Shown here piece by piece: positions 10,881-20,084 of a stretch of DNA of 64,000 nucleotides. The notes under the pieces are model-generated. The model saw nothing but the letters and a program-made list of their open reading frames with translations. It did not search any database and was not told where the DNA came from. The position numbers and the translations under genes were made by a program. The stretch is from Glycomyces tritici. Lineage in GTDB: Bacteria > Actinomycetota > Actinomycetes > Mycobacteriales > Micromonosporaceae. The first letter of the stretch is position 1, and each line of letters opens with the position of its first letter. The stretch covers positions 836,786 to 900,785 of the forward strand of contig NZ_JAUEMJ010000002.1 in the NCBI RefSeq assembly GCF_030403505.1. Direction: 5' to 3'.

Positions 10881-11635
10881 GCCGACGCCTCGTCGGCCTT
10901 CGGCTCGGCGGTCTCGTCGGCTTCCGCTTCCGCCGTGTCGGTGTCGTCCGCTTCGGGCTCGTCGTCCTCGGGGCCCTGGCCGGGGCCGTAGCCGTCGCGG
11001 TCGAGGGTGTCGGGCACGATCTTGCGGATCTGCTCGAGGCTCAGCGCGCCCAGGCGCAGGATCTGCGGCGGGTGGGCCACGCAGTCGATGATGGTCGACG
11101 GCTGGTTGTCCTCGCTCGGGCCGGCCTCCAGGTACACGGAGACGTCGGAGCCGAGCTGGGCCTTCGCGTCGGCGGCGGTGTCGGCCGGGGGCTGGCCGGT
11201 CTTGTTCGCCGAGGAGACGGCCATCGGGCCGGTCTCCTTGAGCAGTTCCAGCGCGAGCGGGTGCAGCGGCATGCGCACCGCGACCGTACCGTCCGTGTCA
11301 CCGAGGTCCCAGGTCAGGGACGGGGTGTACGGCACGACGATGGTGAGCGGGCCGGGCCAGAACGCCTCGATGAGCTCCTTGGCGGAGTCGGGGATGTCAG
11401 AGGCGATGCCGTCGAGGGCCCGCTTCGAGCCGATGAGGACCGGTGGCGCCATGTCGCGCCCGCGGCCCTTCGCGGCCAGCAGCGCCTGGACCGCCGTGGG
11501 ATTGAACGCGTCGCAGCCGATGCCGTAGACGGTGTCGGTGGGGATGACGACGAGCCGACCGCCGGTCACGGCCCTGGCGGCCGACTTCAGCCCGGTCGCG
11601 CGGTCCTTGATCTTCCTGCAATTGAACAGCCTCAC
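10877..11635 (-). CDS. L-threonylcarbamoyladenylate synthase (Sua5/YrdC family)
   Basis: Makes threonylcarbamoyl-AMP from threonine, bicarbonate and ATP, the first step of t6A37 modification of ANN-decoding tRNAs. I chose GTG 11635, six bases after the prmC stop; the frame is open far upstream only as a shadow of prmC. Core motifs are VIPTDTVYGIGCDAFN, the KGR-type segment LAAKGRGRDMAPP, and VAVRMPLHPLA followed by MAVSSANKTGQP. At 252 residues it lacks the C-terminal Sua5 domain but ends in a roughly 40-residue acidic, low-complexity tail (EDDEPEADDTDTAEAEADE). It is coupled to the phosphatase-like gene by a GTGA overlap. Order prmC-sua5 is the standard actinobacterial one. Confidence 0.93.
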   Translation of the reverse strand: MRLFNCRKIKDRATGLKSAARAVTGGRLVVIPTDTVYGIGCDAFNPTAVQALLAAKGRGRDMAPPVLIGSKRALDGIASDIPDSAKELIEAFWPGPLTIVVPYTPSLTWDLGDTDGTVAVRMPLHPLALELLKETGPMAVSSANKTGQPPADTAADAKAQLGSDVSVYLEAGPSEDNQPSTIIDCVAHPPQILRLGALSLEQIRKIVPDTLDRDGYGPGQGPEDDEPEADDTDTAEAEADETAEPKADEASA

Positions 11636-11640
11636 GGCGA

Positions 11641-12492
11641 CTAGCCTAGCCTTCCCGTCGCGAACCGCGGGCGGCCCGCCAGGTCGTCGTGGTCCTCGGT
11701 CTCGGTGAACCCGCTGACGCCCAGGATCTCGGGGGCGACGGCACCATGCGTGTCGTCGTGCTCGAAGCCGAACCAGCCCCCGGGCTTGAGCCAGCTCGCG
11801 GCCCGCATGGCCAGCGGCTGGATCACGGCGAGCCCCGCTTCGGCGGCGTAGACGGCGCCGTGCGGGTCGAACTTCACCTCGGGCGCGACCTCCATCTCGA
11901 AGGGCACGTACGGCGGGTTCGCGGTGACGAGGTCCACGGCCCCGTCGAGTTCGTTCAACGTGGCGGCGGCGGTCGCGTCGGCCAGGACCGGGGTCGCGCC
12001 GGTGCCGTCGAGGTTCGATTCGAGCCATTCGAACGCGTCGGGGTCGGCTTCGATCGCCCACACGGTCGCGTCGGGGCGTTCGGTCGCGATCGCATAGGCG
12101 ATCGCTCCGGAACCGGAGCATGCGTCGATCACGGTCCCGCCCTGCGGAAGGTGCTCGAGCGCCCAGTCCACGAGCAGTTCCGTCTCGGGCCTGGGCACGA
12201 AGACGCCGGGCCCGACCGCGAGTTCGCCGTAGCGGAACGCGGCCGAACCGGTCAGGTGCTGGAGCGGCTCGCGGGAGGCGCGCCGTTCCAGGAGCGCGTC
12301 GAACTCGGCGAGCTGGAGCGCGGTCGGCGCGCCGGCGATGAGCAGACGCGTCCGCGTCAGCCCGGAGACGTGGGCGGCCAGCAGCTCGGCGTCGTTCCGT
12401 GGGGAATGCACGCCGGCCGCTTCGAGCCGCTTCGCCGCCGCGGCGACGGCCTGCGGCCAGGTCGCCTGCGCTTCGGGAAGCTCAGCAGCCAT
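11641..12492 (-). CDS. prmC: Release factor glutamine methyltransferase PrmC
   Basis: SAM-dependent N5-methyltransferase of the Gln in the GGQ motif of release factors, 283 residues. An N-terminal helical domain recognises the factor. The methyltransferase domain has motif I VIDACSGSGAIAYA near 121-134 and the catalytic NPPY in LVTANPPYVPFEME near 190-203. FVPRPETELLVDWALEHL is the usual linker motif. The start ATG 12492 overlaps the prfA stop by one base (TGATG), coupling the modifier to its substrate gene. Confidence 0.95.
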   Translation of the reverse strand: MAAELPEAQATWPQAVAAAAKRLEAAGVHSPRNDAELLAAHVSGLTRTRLLIAGAPTALQLAEFDALLERRASREPLQHLTGSAAFRYGELAVGPGVFVPRPETELLVDWALEHLPQGGTVIDACSGSGAIAYAIATERPDATVWAIEADPDAFEWLESNLDGTGATPVLADATAAATLNELDGAVDLVTANPPYVPFEMEVAPEVKFDPHGAVYAAEAGLAVIQPLAMRAASWLKPGGWFGFEHDDTHGAVAPEILGVSGFTETEDHDDLAGRPRFATGRLG

Positions 12493-13580
12493 CACTCGTC
12501 GGTGCCGCGCGCCATGCGCTCGGCCCGGTCGGCGGCGGCGAGGGCGTCGAGGACCTCGTCGAGCGCGCCGTCCATGACCTGGTCGAGGTTGTAGGCGGTG
12601 AAGCCGACGCGGTGGTCGGTGAGCCGGTTCTGCGGGAAGTTGTACGTGCGGATGCGCTCGGAGCGGTCCGCGGTGCGCACCTGCAGGAGCCGGGCGGCGC
12701 CGGCGGCCGCGGCGGCCTCCTCCTGCTGCTTCGCGAGGAGGCGGGCGCGCAGTACCTTGATCGCCGCTTCCTTGTTCTGGAGCTGGCTCTTCTCGTTCTG
12801 GCTGGTCACGACGACGCCGGTGGGTTCGTGCGTGAGGCGCACGGCCGAGTCGGTGGTGTTGACGGACTGGCCGCCCGGACCGGAGGACCGGTAGACGTCG
12901 ACGCGCACGTCGTTCATGTTGAGCTCGAAGTCGACCTCTTCGGCCTCGGGCATGACGGTGACCGCCGCCGCGGAGGTGTGGACGCGGCCCTGCGACTCGG
13001 TCACGGGCACGCGCTGCACGCGGTGCACGCCGCCCTCGAACTTCATGCGCGACCACACGCCGTTGCCGCCCTCGGGCGTGCCCTTGGTGCGCACGGCGAT
13101 CGAGGAGTCCTTGATGCCGCCGAGGTCGGTGGGCACCATTTCCAGGGTCTCGACGGTCCAGCCCATGCGCTCGAAGAAGCGCAGGTACATGCGCATGAGG
13201 TCCCCGGCGAACAGGCCGGACTCCTCGCCGCCCGCGCCGGCCTTGATCTCGATGATCACGTCCTTCGCGTCGTCGGGGTCGCGCGGGACCAGCAGCTCGG
13301 CGAGCTTCGACTCGAGCTCGGGGATCCGCTTGCGGATGCCCTCGGCCTCATCCGCGAAGTCCGAGTCCTCCTTCGCGAGCTCTTCGGCGGTCTCGAGGTC
13401 GTCCTTGGCCGCCGCGATGTCCGCAGCGGTCTTCGCGATCGGGGAGAGTTCCGCGTAGCGGCGTCCGACCCGCCGGGCCTGGGCCTGGTCGGCGTGCAGG
13501 GCGGGGTCGCCCATCTGGACTTCCAGGTCGCGGAACTCGGCGAGGAGCGATTCCAGGCGGTTGTCGGCAGCGGTCGTCAT
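12492..13580 (-). CDS. prfA: Peptide chain release factor 1
   Basis: RF1 recognises UAA and UAG and triggers peptide release; 362 residues. Visible are the GGQ loop [20 protein letters not shown] near 228-247, the preceding codon-recognition domain with [20 protein letters not shown], and the tail [20 protein letters not shown], which is typical of RF1. I chose ATG 13580 (MTTAADNRL); the open frame extends 24 codons upstream without family similarity. It is separated from rpmE by a strong terminator but followed by a coupled prmC. Confidence 0.97.
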   Translation of the reverse strand: MTTAADNRLESLLAEFRDLEVQMGDPALHADQAQARRVGRRYAELSPIAKTAADIAAAKDDLETAEELAKEDSDFADEAEGIRKRIPELESKLAELLVPRDPDDAKDVIIEIKAGAGGEESGLFAGDLMRMYLRFFERMGWTVETLEMVPTDLGGIKDSSIAVRTKGTPEGGNGVWSRMKFEGGVHRVQRVPVTESQGRVHTSAAAVTVMPEAEEVDFELNMNDVRVDVYRSSGPGGQSVNTTDSAVRLTHEPTGVVVTSQNEKSQLQNKEAAIKVLRARLLAKQQEEAAAAAGAARLLQVRTADRSERIRTYNFPQNRLTDHRVGFTAYNLDQVMDGALDEVLDALAAADRAERMARGTDE

Positions 13581-13623
13581 TGCGGATCCTTCGAATGAGC
13601 CTTGCGAGCAGTCAGGTGATACG

Positions 13624-13662
13624 AAAAACGCAGCGCCCGCGTCAATCGACACGAGCGCTGCG
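13624..13662 (-). terminator. Rho-independent terminator after rpmE
   Basis: On the minus strand a 15-bp stem (outer CGCAGCGC/GCGCTGCG perfect, inner seven pairs with two G-U pairs) with a GATT loop is followed by TTTTT. It lies 8 bases past the rpmE stop and 44 bases before the prfA start, so prfA needs read-through or its own promoter. Confidence 0.88.
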
Positions 13663-13670
13663 CGGCAAAG

Positions 13671-13901
13671 CTACTTACCGGCCTGAGCCTTCTCCTGGGT
13701 CTTGGCGTAGCGGGCCTTGAACTTGGCCACGCGACCGCCGGTGTCGAGGATGCGCTGCTTACCGGTGTAGAACGGGTGGCACTTGTTGCAGGTCGCAGCC
13801 TGGATCTTGCCACTGGCCACCGTCGACCGGGTGGTGAAGGCGTTCCCGCAGGAACAGGTCACCTCGGTGACGACGTACTGAGGGTGGATCCCGTCTTTCA
13901 T
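13671..13901 (-). CDS. rpmE: 50S ribosomal protein L31 (zinc-binding form)
   Basis: 76 residues, starting MKDGIHPQY at ATG 13901 after a GGGAAG element. The zinc-type cysteines are intact: CSC near 16-18 and CNKC near 37-40, followed by [20 protein letters not shown], a very conserved stretch. Binds the 50S central protuberance and bridges to the 30S head. It is the C+ paralogue; under zinc limitation many actinobacteria swap it for a cysteine-free paralogue encoded elsewhere. Position between rho and prfA is standard. Confidence 0.97.
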   Translation of the reverse strand: MKDGIHPQYVVTEVTCSCGNAFTTRSTVASGKIQAATCNKCHPFYTGKQRILDTGGRVAKFKARYAKTQEKAQAGK

Positions 13902-14077
13902 GACTTCCCTTTCTCTGGGTCGCCGGGTCGGCCGCTGCGCCGCTGGATTACTCGCGAGCGTCGCAATCTGCCGTGAACCGGAACCGCATCGTGCCCGTGT
14001 AAGGGCGCTACTGGACTTTTGGCGGGCTCGCAAGCTCGCCCTTGCTGCGCGACCTGCGCACCAACATTCAATGATAA

Positions 14078-14114
14078 GGCGTGAGGCCGCTCTCAACGAG
14101 GGCGGCCTCACGCC
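14078..14114 (-). terminator. Hairpin terminator after rho
   Basis: A perfect 13-bp stem, GGCGTGAGGCCGC against GCGGCCTCACGCC, with an 11-base loop, 8 bases past the rho stop. On the minus strand it is followed by TTATCATT, a weak U-tract. Confidence 0.75.
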
Positions 14115-14121
14115 TCACGGA

Positions 14122-16143
14122 CTACTCGCCGGGCGTGTTCTTGACGATCTGCATCAGGAACTCGGCGTTCGTCTGCGTCTTCTTCAACCGGTCGATCAGC
14201 AGGTCGATCGCCTGCTGCGGGTCCAGCGAAGACAGGACCCGACGGAGCTTCAGCATCACTGCCTGCTCCTCGGCGCTCATCATGAGCTCGTCCTTGCGGG
14301 TGCTCGACTGGTGCACGTCGATCGCCGGGTAGGTGCGCTTCTCGGCGATCTTGCGGTCCAGCTTGAGCTCGGCGTTGCCGGTGCCCTTGAACTCCTCGAA
14401 GATCACCGTGTCGCCCATGGAGCCGGTCTCGACCAGCGCCGTGCCGATGATGGTCAGCGACCCGCCGTGCTCGATGTTGCGCGCCGCGCCGAGGAACCGC
14501 TTCGGCGGGTACAGCGCCGTCGAGTCGATGCCACCGGAGAGGATGCGCCCCGAAGCGGGCGACGAGTTGTTGTACGCGCGGCCCAGGCGGGTGATCGAGT
14601 CGAGCAGCACGACCACGTCGTGGCCGAGTTCGACCAGGCGCTTGGCGCGCTCGATCGCCAGCTCGGCGACGGTGGTGTGGTCCGACGGCGGGCGGTCGAA
14701 GGTCGAGGCGATGACCTCGCCCTTCACCGAACGCTGCATGTCGGTGACCTCTTCGGGCCGCTCGTCCGCGAGGACCACCATGAGGTGGCACTCGGGGTTG
14801 TTCGTGGTGATCGCGTTGGCGATCGCCTGCAGCACCATCGTCTTGCCGGCCTTCGGCGGGGAGACGATGAGGGCGCGCTGGCCCTTGCCGATCGGGGCCA
14901 CGAGGTCGATGACCCTCGTGGTGATCGCGTTCGGCTCGGTCTCCAGACGCAGGCGCTCCTGCGGGTACAGCGGCGTGAGCTTGTAGAACTCGTCGCGCTT
15001 CGTCGCGTCCTGCGGGCTCATGCCGTTGACGGTGTCGAGGCGGACCAGCGGGTTGTACTTCTCGCGGCGCTGCTGCTGCTTGCCACCCTGGCCGTTCGGC
15101 TCCTCGGTGCCGCCGCGGCTGGGCTTGACGGCGCCGGTGATGGCGTCGCCGCGGCGCAGGCGGTGCTTGCGGACCTGGGACATCGAGACGTAGACGTCGT
15201 CAGGGCCGGCGAGGTAGCCGGTGGTGCGGATGAACGCGTAGTTGTCGAGGATGTCGAGGATCCCCGCGACGGGCACGAGCTGCTCGTCGTTCTGGACGCC
15301 GCCGCTCACGCGGTCGCGCTCGGGAGCCTCGTCGCGGCCGCCGCGCTGGCGGCGGTCGGAGCGGTCGCGGCGCTTGCGGCGGCGGTTGTCGCCGTCGCCG
15401 TCGCGCGGGCCGCGGTCGTCGTAACCGTCGTCCTCGTTGCGGCGCTCGCGGGTCTCGGTGCGCGTGTCGGACTGCTCGGCGCGCTCAGAACGCTCAGTGC
15501 GCTCGGCACGCTCCGGGCGCTCGTCGCGGCGGCCGTTCTCGCGGTTGCCGTTGTCGCGACCGTTCTCGCGGCCGCCTTCGCGGCTGAGCTCACGACCGCC
15601 TTCGCGGTTGTCGCGCCCGTTCTCACGGGAGCGGCGACGACGCTGCGGTCGGTCCTCATCGGACTCGATGGTCGCGACTGCCGACTGGCCTTCGGACTCA
15701 ACGGTTTCGGTCTGACGCTCTTCACGGCGGCGCGGCTGCGGCGGACCGGCCGGGCGGGTCGCCCGGCGGGCGGCGGTGCCGCCCTTGGCCTCTGCACCCT
15801 CGGAGCCGTTGTCGGCGGGCGCGGCGTCGACTGTGGTCGACGGGGCCTCGGCGATGGGCGTTTGGTCAGAGTCAGGCACTGGCGGGGCCTCCTTTTCCGC
15901 GCTGGCACCGCCGGGCTGCGAGCCCGCATCCTGCCGTTCCTGGATGGCGGCGATCAGCTCGCTCTTGCGCATCCGGCCAACGCCGGTGATGCCGAGCGAT
16001 TGCGCCATCTGCTGGAGCTCGGGCATCAGCATAGAGGCCAGACCGGTTCCTGCCCGACGGCGCTTCTTGGTCTCCGGAATCTCTTCCGCAGCCGAAGCCT
16101 CATCGCTCATCCGGTCCGACGTCGTGCCGGTGGTGTCGCTCAA
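14122..16143 (-). CDS. rho: Transcription termination factor Rho with long disordered N-terminal insert
   Basis: Hexameric RNA-dependent ATPase that ends transcription, 673 residues against about 420 in E. coli. An N-terminal Rho-N helical domain (MLMPELQQMAQSLGITGVGR, near 39-58) is followed by about 220 residues of disordered Arg/Asn/Gly/Glu-rich sequence with repeats such as RENGRDN, then the RNA-binding cold-shock-like domain (GILDILDNYAFIRTTGYL near 300) and the ATPase core with Walker A SPPKAGKT near 445, Walker B VVVLLDSITRLGRAYN and the Q-loop region. Such inserts are usual in actinobacterial Rho and bind RNA. The start ATG 16143 is followed by an in-frame ATG at 16110. A 573-base region with no clear gene lies upstream. 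Confidence 0.97.
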   Translation of the reverse strand: MSDTTGTTSDRMSDEASAAEEIPETKKRRRAGTGLASMLMPELQQMAQSLGITGVGRMRKSELIAAIQERQDAGSQPGGASAEKEAPPVPDSDQTPIAEAPSTTVDAAPADNGSEGAEAKGGTAARRATRPAGPPQPRRREERQTETVESEGQSAVATIESDEDRPQRRRRSRENGRDNREGGRELSREGGRENGRDNGNRENGRRDERPERAERTERSERAEQSDTRTETRERRNEDDGYDDRGPRDGDGDNRRRKRRDRSDRRQRGGRDEAPERDRVSGGVQNDEQLVPVAGILDILDNYAFIRTTGYLAGPDDVYVSMSQVRKHRLRRGDAITGAVKPSRGGTEEPNGQGGKQQQRREKYNPLVRLDTVNGMSPQDATKRDEFYKLTPLYPQERLRLETEPNAITTRVIDLVAPIGKGQRALIVSPPKAGKTMVLQAIANAITTNNPECHLMVVLADERPEEVTDMQRSVKGEVIASTFDRPPSDHTTVAELAIERAKRLVELGHDVVVLLDSITRLGRAYNNSSPASGRILSGGIDSTALYPPKRFLGAARNIEHGGSLTIIGTALVETGSMGDTVIFEEFKGTGNAELKLDRKIAEKRTYPAIDVHQSSTRKDELMMSAEEQAVMLKLRRVLSSLDPQQAIDLLIDRLKKTQTNAEFLMQIVKNTPGE

Positions 16144-16716
16144 TGGATTCCTTCCCTGGCGGAACTTCGAAGTGGATTCGAGGAGTTTCCGCGTCTTTCA
16201 AATAGCCGCAATGCCGATGTTCTGGTCTGCGTCCCGCCATCGCTTCGGCCGCTTCTGGTCACCATGTGACCTCGGCGGTTGGAAGACGACGGTTGACACT
16301 GGGTGCAACACCCCTGGGCTGTCCGCTGAGCAGACGGTCCTGATCGTGGTGAGGCAGCCTCTGGGCCTGCGACTGGACAGCTTGCGATGAATGATCGTGC
16401 ACGGTGAGACACGTGATTGCGATCTCCGCTGATTGCGATCCTCGCCTTTGCGATCCGATCCGGGCGGAGGCCCGGCGCCACAAGCGGACAGCGACTGTTC
16501 CTTGGTCGAAACCGTGCCATGCCACGCTGGAGCTATGCAAAGTCACAAATCCATGGTTGAGGGTGATGACCCAAACAAGAGATCAGGCGTGCGCTGGATG
16601 CGCCGCAGCTGTTGTGACCACAAGCATAAGCAAGGCTTCGAGCAGTCACGACACCGGGTGGTCGTCTAACTGGAATGGTAGCGCACTCTTCCCATTCACA
16701 ACAACGGACCCGAGGA
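16144..16716. other. 573-base non-coding stretch: rho 5' region and thrB 3' region
   Basis: No convincing gene is seen on either strand; small open frames here have no recognisable domain. The stretch looks less G+C-rich than its coding neighbours. It must contain the rho promoter and a long 5' leader, and the end of the thrB transcript. Rho genes in other bacteria have long leaders used for autoregulation. A cluster of TTGCGATC repeats lies at 16382-16455. No strong terminator hairpin was found after thrB. Confidence 0.6.
16382..16455. repeat. Repeated TTGCGATC element upstream of rho
   Basis: TTGCGATC occurs at 16417-16424, 16433-16440 and 16448-16455, spaced 16 and 15 bases, with TTGCGAT also at 16382-16388. 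The first two copies lie inside the longer direct repeat TGATTGCGATC. The spacing is 1.5 helical turns, so it could be a multi-site operator; the function is unknown. Confidence 0.5.
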
Positions 16717-17619
16717 TCACTCGTTCGGGGAGGTCGCGACCTGCACGGCCCCGTCTGCGACGTCCAGGCGCAAGGCCTCGAAGCCCGATGGGACCTCGGG
16801 AACGCGCGCGTCGTCGATCGCAAGGGCGAGCACGGTCGGACCCGCACCGGAAATCGCGGCTGCGATTCCGGCGGAACGCAATGCTCGCAACAAATGGGTG
16901 CTTTCCGGCATTCCCTTGGCCCGGTACGACTGGTGGAGCCGGTCGTCCGTCGCCTCGAAAAGGCGCGACGGGTGGTGCGTGATCGCGGCGGCGAGCAGCG
17001 CGGAGCGGGAGAGGTTGAACACCGCGTCGGCGTGCGGAACCTTCTCGGGCAGGGCCGCGCGAGCGACCGAGGTCAGGCCCTTGGACTGCGGCACGAACGC
17101 CCACGGGTGGACGCGCGGCGACGGGTCGAGGCCGATGGCCTTGGCACCGTCCTCTGTGGTGTAGGCGATGGTGAAGCCGCCGAGGAGGCACGGGGCGACG
17201 TTGTCCGGGTGGCCCTCGATCTCGCTGGCGAGGACGAGTTTCTGCGAGCGCGTGAGCCCGGCGCCGGCGAGCGCGTCGGCGAGCATGATGCCCGCGACGA
17301 TCGCCGCCGACGAGGAGCCGAGTCCGCGCGCGTGCGGAATCCTGTTGCGGCACTTGATCTTCAGGCCCGGGGCCGAGAGACCGAGGTGCTTGAAGGTGCG
17401 CAGCATCGTGGCGGCCACGAGGTGGCGTTCGTCGAGGGCCACGGTGCCCTCGCCTTCGCCCTGGACCTCGACCATGACGGCGGTGCCGCTCGTGGCCTCG
17501 GCGGTGACCTCGTCGCAGAGGTCGAGGGCCAGGCCCAGCGAGTCGAAACCGGGGCCGAGGTTGGCTGAGGTGGCCGGGACGCGGACGGTCGCCCGCGGGC
17601 CGGTCTGGAAGGCCTCCAA
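16717..17619 (-). CDS. thrB: Homoserine kinase
   Basis: GHMP-family kinase phosphorylating L-homoserine to O-phosphohomoserine in threonine synthesis; 300 residues. The ATP-binding P-loop is IPHARGLGSSSAAIVAG near 95-111. The N-terminal substrate motif is VPATSANLGPGFDSLGLAL near 14-32. The C-terminal GHMP motif 3 is AAAISGAGPTVLAL near 255-268. It is the last gene of the argS-lysA-hom-thrC-thrB series, 57 bases after thrC. An ATG at 17619 gives the family's usual length. Confidence 0.96.
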   Translation of the reverse strand: MEAFQTGPRATVRVPATSANLGPGFDSLGLALDLCDEVTAEATSGTAVMVEVQGEGEGTVALDERHLVAATMLRTFKHLGLSAPGLKIKCRNRIPHARGLGSSSAAIVAGIMLADALAGAGLTRSQKLVLASEIEGHPDNVAPCLLGGFTIAYTTEDGAKAIGLDPSPRVHPWAFVPQSKGLTSVARAALPEKVPHADAVFNLSRSALLAAAITHHPSRLFEATDDRLHQSYRAKGMPESTHLLRALRSAGIAAAISGAGPTVLALAIDDARVPEVPSGFEALRLDVADGAVQVATSPNE

Positions 17620-17675
17620 CTACAGGCCCGCCCGTCGCCCGACGCCACCGGAACCGGTGGTCGCTTCGTTCCCCA

Positions 17676-18761
17676 TCACAGCCCCAATGCAGTGGCGGTC
17701 TTGACCACGTCGACCGGGACGGTCTGCGGCTGCGGCGCGGTGGAGACGGCCCAGTCGGGGTCCTTGAGGCCGTTGCCGGTGACGGTGCAGACGATCGTCT
17801 GTCCCTTCTCGACCCAACCGGCTTCGGCCTGCTTGAGCAGGCCGGCGACCGACGCGGCCGAGGCGAGTTCGACGAAGACGCCCTCGGAGCGGGCCAGCAG
17901 CATGTACGCGGCGTGGATCTCGCGGTCGGTGGCGGCGATGATGTCGCCGTTCGACTCCTTCTTGGCGTCGAGCGCCTTCGTCCACGAGGCCGGGTTGCCG
18001 ATGCGGATCGCGGTGGCGATGGTCTGCGGGTGCTCGACCACGTGGCCGTCGACGATCGGGGCGGAGCCGGCGGCCTGGACGCCGAGCATCCGGGGCAGCT
18101 TCGTCGCGTTGCCCGCGGCGTGGTCCTCGTTGTAGCCCATCCAGTAGGCGGTGATGTTGCCCGCGTTGCCCACCGGGAGGCAGTGGATGTCCGGGGCGTC
18201 GCCGAGGACCTGCACGACCTCGTACGCGGCGGTCTTCTGCCCGAGGATGCGGTTGAAGTTGATGTGGTTGACGAGCGTCACCGGGTAGTCCTGGGCGAGC
18301 TTGTCGGCCATGGTGAGGCAGTCGTCGAAGTTGCCGTCGACCTGGAGGAGCTTCGCGCCGTGCACGAGGGCCTGGGCGAGCTTGCCGAGTGCGATCTTCC
18401 CGGCCGGGACGAGCACCGCGCAGGTGATCCCGGCGCGAGCGGCGTACGCCGCCGCCGAGGCGGAGGTGTTGCCGGTGGAGGCGCAGATGACGGCCTTCGA
18501 GCCGTCCTCGACGGCCTTCGAGACCGCGAGCGTCATGCCGCGGTCCTTGAAGGAGCCGGTCGGGTTGAGGCCTTCGACCTTGAGGTAGACGTCGCAGCCG
18601 GTCTTCGCGGAGAGGACCGGGGCGGGCAGCAGGGGCGTGCCGCCCTCTTGCAGGGTGACGACGGGGGTGGCGTCGGTGACCGGGAGCCGGTCGCGGAATT
18701 CCTCGATGAGGCCGCGCCACCCCGGGCGCATGGCTCCTGCGCCGCTTTCAAGACTGGACAT
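17676..18761 (-). CDS. thrC: Threonine synthase
   Basis: PLP-dependent conversion of O-phosphohomoserine to threonine, 361 residues (short, actinobacterial class). The PLP lysine lies in the strongly conserved [20 protein letters not shown] near 65-84; [19 protein letters not shown] near 94 is the phosphate-binding region, and [16 protein letters not shown] near 193 closes the cofactor pocket. It begins six bases after the hom stop, so the two are probably co-translated. The first 10 residues precede the core, and ATG 18731 is an alternative start. Confidence 0.97.
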   Translation of the reverse strand: MSSLESGAGAMRPGWRGLIEEFRDRLPVTDATPVVTLQEGGTPLLPAPVLSAKTGCDVYLKVEGLNPTGSFKDRGMTLAVSKAVEDGSKAVICASTGNTSASAAAYAARAGITCAVLVPAGKIALGKLAQALVHGAKLLQVDGNFDDCLTMADKLAQDYPVTLVNHINFNRILGQKTAAYEVVQVLGDAPDIHCLPVGNAGNITAYWMGYNEDHAAGNATKLPRMLGVQAAGSAPIVDGHVVEHPQTIATAIRIGNPASWTKALDAKKESNGDIIAATDREIHAAYMLLARSEGVFVELASAASVAGLLKQAEAGWVEKGQTIVCTVTGNGLKDPDWAVSTAPQPQTVPVDVVKTATALGL

Positions 18762-18767
18762 GGCGTC

Positions 18768-20045
18768 CTATTCTCCTTCGACGCGCATGACCGAGGCGAC
18801 ATTGTGCACCGAGGTCAGTTGCGACAGTTCCTCTACGGTGTCCGACAACTGCTTGTCGGCCGCCGTGTGGGTGACGACCACGAGCCGGGCCTCATCGCCC
18901 TGGCCGGATTGATGGACGGTGGCGAGGCTGACGCCGTGGTGGGCGAAGGTGGCCGCCACGCGCGCGAGCACGCCGGGCTCGTCGACCACGTCGAGGCTGA
19001 CGTGGTACCTGGTGCGGGCCTCGCCGATGGGTTTCACCGGGAGGTCCTGGTAGGCGGCCTCGGGCGGGAAGGCGGTGATCCCGCCGCGCTTGTTGCGCGC
19101 CACGGCCACGATATCGCCGAGCACCGCCGAAGCGGTCTCGGTGCCGCCCGCTCCCGCTCCGTAGAACATGAGGCGGCCGGCGGACTCGGCTTCGACGAAC
19201 ACCGCGTTGTAGGCGCCGTTGACGTTCGCGAGCGGGTGGGTCGTCGGGATCATCGCCGGGTGGACGCGCACGGACACGCCGTCGGCCTCACGAGTGGCGA
19301 TGCAGAGGGGCTTCACGACGCGGCCCTGCGCGGCGGCCGACGCGATGTCGGCGGCCGAGACGTCCCGGATGCCCTCGCGGTAGACCTCGCCCAGGTCGAT
19401 GTGGGTGTGGAACGCGAGCGAGGCGATGAGCGCGGCCTTCGCGGCGGCGTCGTAGTTGTCGACGTCCGCGGTCGGGTCCGCCTCGGCGTACCCCAGCTCG
19501 GTGGCCTCGCCGAGGGCCTCCTCGAAGGCGGCGCCGGTCTGCGACATCTGGCTGAGGATGTAGTTCGTGGTGCCGTTGACGATGCCGAGCACCCGGTTGA
19601 TCGTGTCGCCGTGCAGCGACTCGCGCAGCGGGCGCATCAGCGGGATCGCGGCGGCCGCGGCGGCCTCGTAGTAGAGGTCCGCGCCGCCCGCCTTCGCGGC
19701 GGCCGACAGGGCCGGTCCGTCCTCGGCGAGCAGGGCCTTGTTCGCGGTCACGACCGACTTGCCCTCGGCCAGCGCGGTGGTGATCCAGGTGCGGGCGGGC
19801 TCGATGCCGCCGGCGACCTCGACGACGATGTCCACGTCCGGGCGCTTGACCAGGCCGAGCGCGTCGGTGGTGAAGAGCTCCTTCTCCACGGGCAGGTGCG
19901 AGCGGTCGCGGTCGAGGCGGCGGACCGCGATCCCGACGATCTCGACCGGCTCGCCCACTCGGGACGCCAGCTCCTCCCCGCGCGTTCGCATGAGGCGCAC
20001 GACTTCACTGCCGACGTTGCCGCATCCGAGTAGCGCGAGTTTCAT
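18768..20045 (-). CDS. hom: Homoserine dehydrogenase with C-terminal ACT domain
   Basis: Reduces aspartate semialdehyde to homoserine, 425 residues. The NAD(P)-binding motif LALLGCGNVGSEVVRL is at the extreme N-terminus. The catalytic region contains SVVTANKALLAEDG near 100 and the family signature YYEAAAAAAIPLMRPLRESL near 125-144. The C-terminal ACT domain (YHVSLDVVDEPGVLARVAAT near 345) is the usual site of threonine feedback inhibition. It is monofunctional, not fused to aspartokinase. It lies between lysA and thrC, as in mycobacteria (where it is called thrA). Confidence 0.97.
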   Translation of the reverse strand: MKLALLGCGNVGSEVVRLMRTRGEELASRVGEPVEIVGIAVRRLDRDRSHLPVEKELFTTDALGLVKRPDVDIVVEVAGGIEPARTWITTALAEGKSVVTANKALLAEDGPALSAAAKAGGADLYYEAAAAAAIPLMRPLRESLHGDTINRVLGIVNGTTNYILSQMSQTGAAFEEALGEATELGYAEADPTADVDNYDAAAKAALIASLAFHTHIDLGEVYREGIRDVSAADIASAAAQGRVVKPLCIATREADGVSVRVHPAMIPTTHPLANVNGAYNAVFVEAESAGRLMFYGAGAGGTETASAVLGDIVAVARNKRGGITAFPPEAAYQDLPVKPIGEARTRYHVSLDVVDEPGVLARVAATFAHHGVSLATVHQSGQGDEARLVVVTHTAADKQLSDTVEELSQLTSVHNVASVMRVEGE

Positions 20046-20084
20046 CGCTGGTGTTCCTCTTCCTAGTGGTGTGGAGCCGCGTGT

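Noticed and set aside
10877..12121. 414-codon open frame containing the Sua5-like protein
   Set aside because: The first 162 codons overlap prmC in another frame and show no similarity; GTG 11635 is the start.
13900..16269. Plus-strand 789-codon frame opposite rho
   Set aside because: Antisense shadow; the minus-strand Rho protein has all catalytic motifs.
16259..16546. 95-codon minus-strand frame in the rho upstream region
   Set aside because: No recognisable domain, no ribosome site seen; reported as part of a gene-free region.
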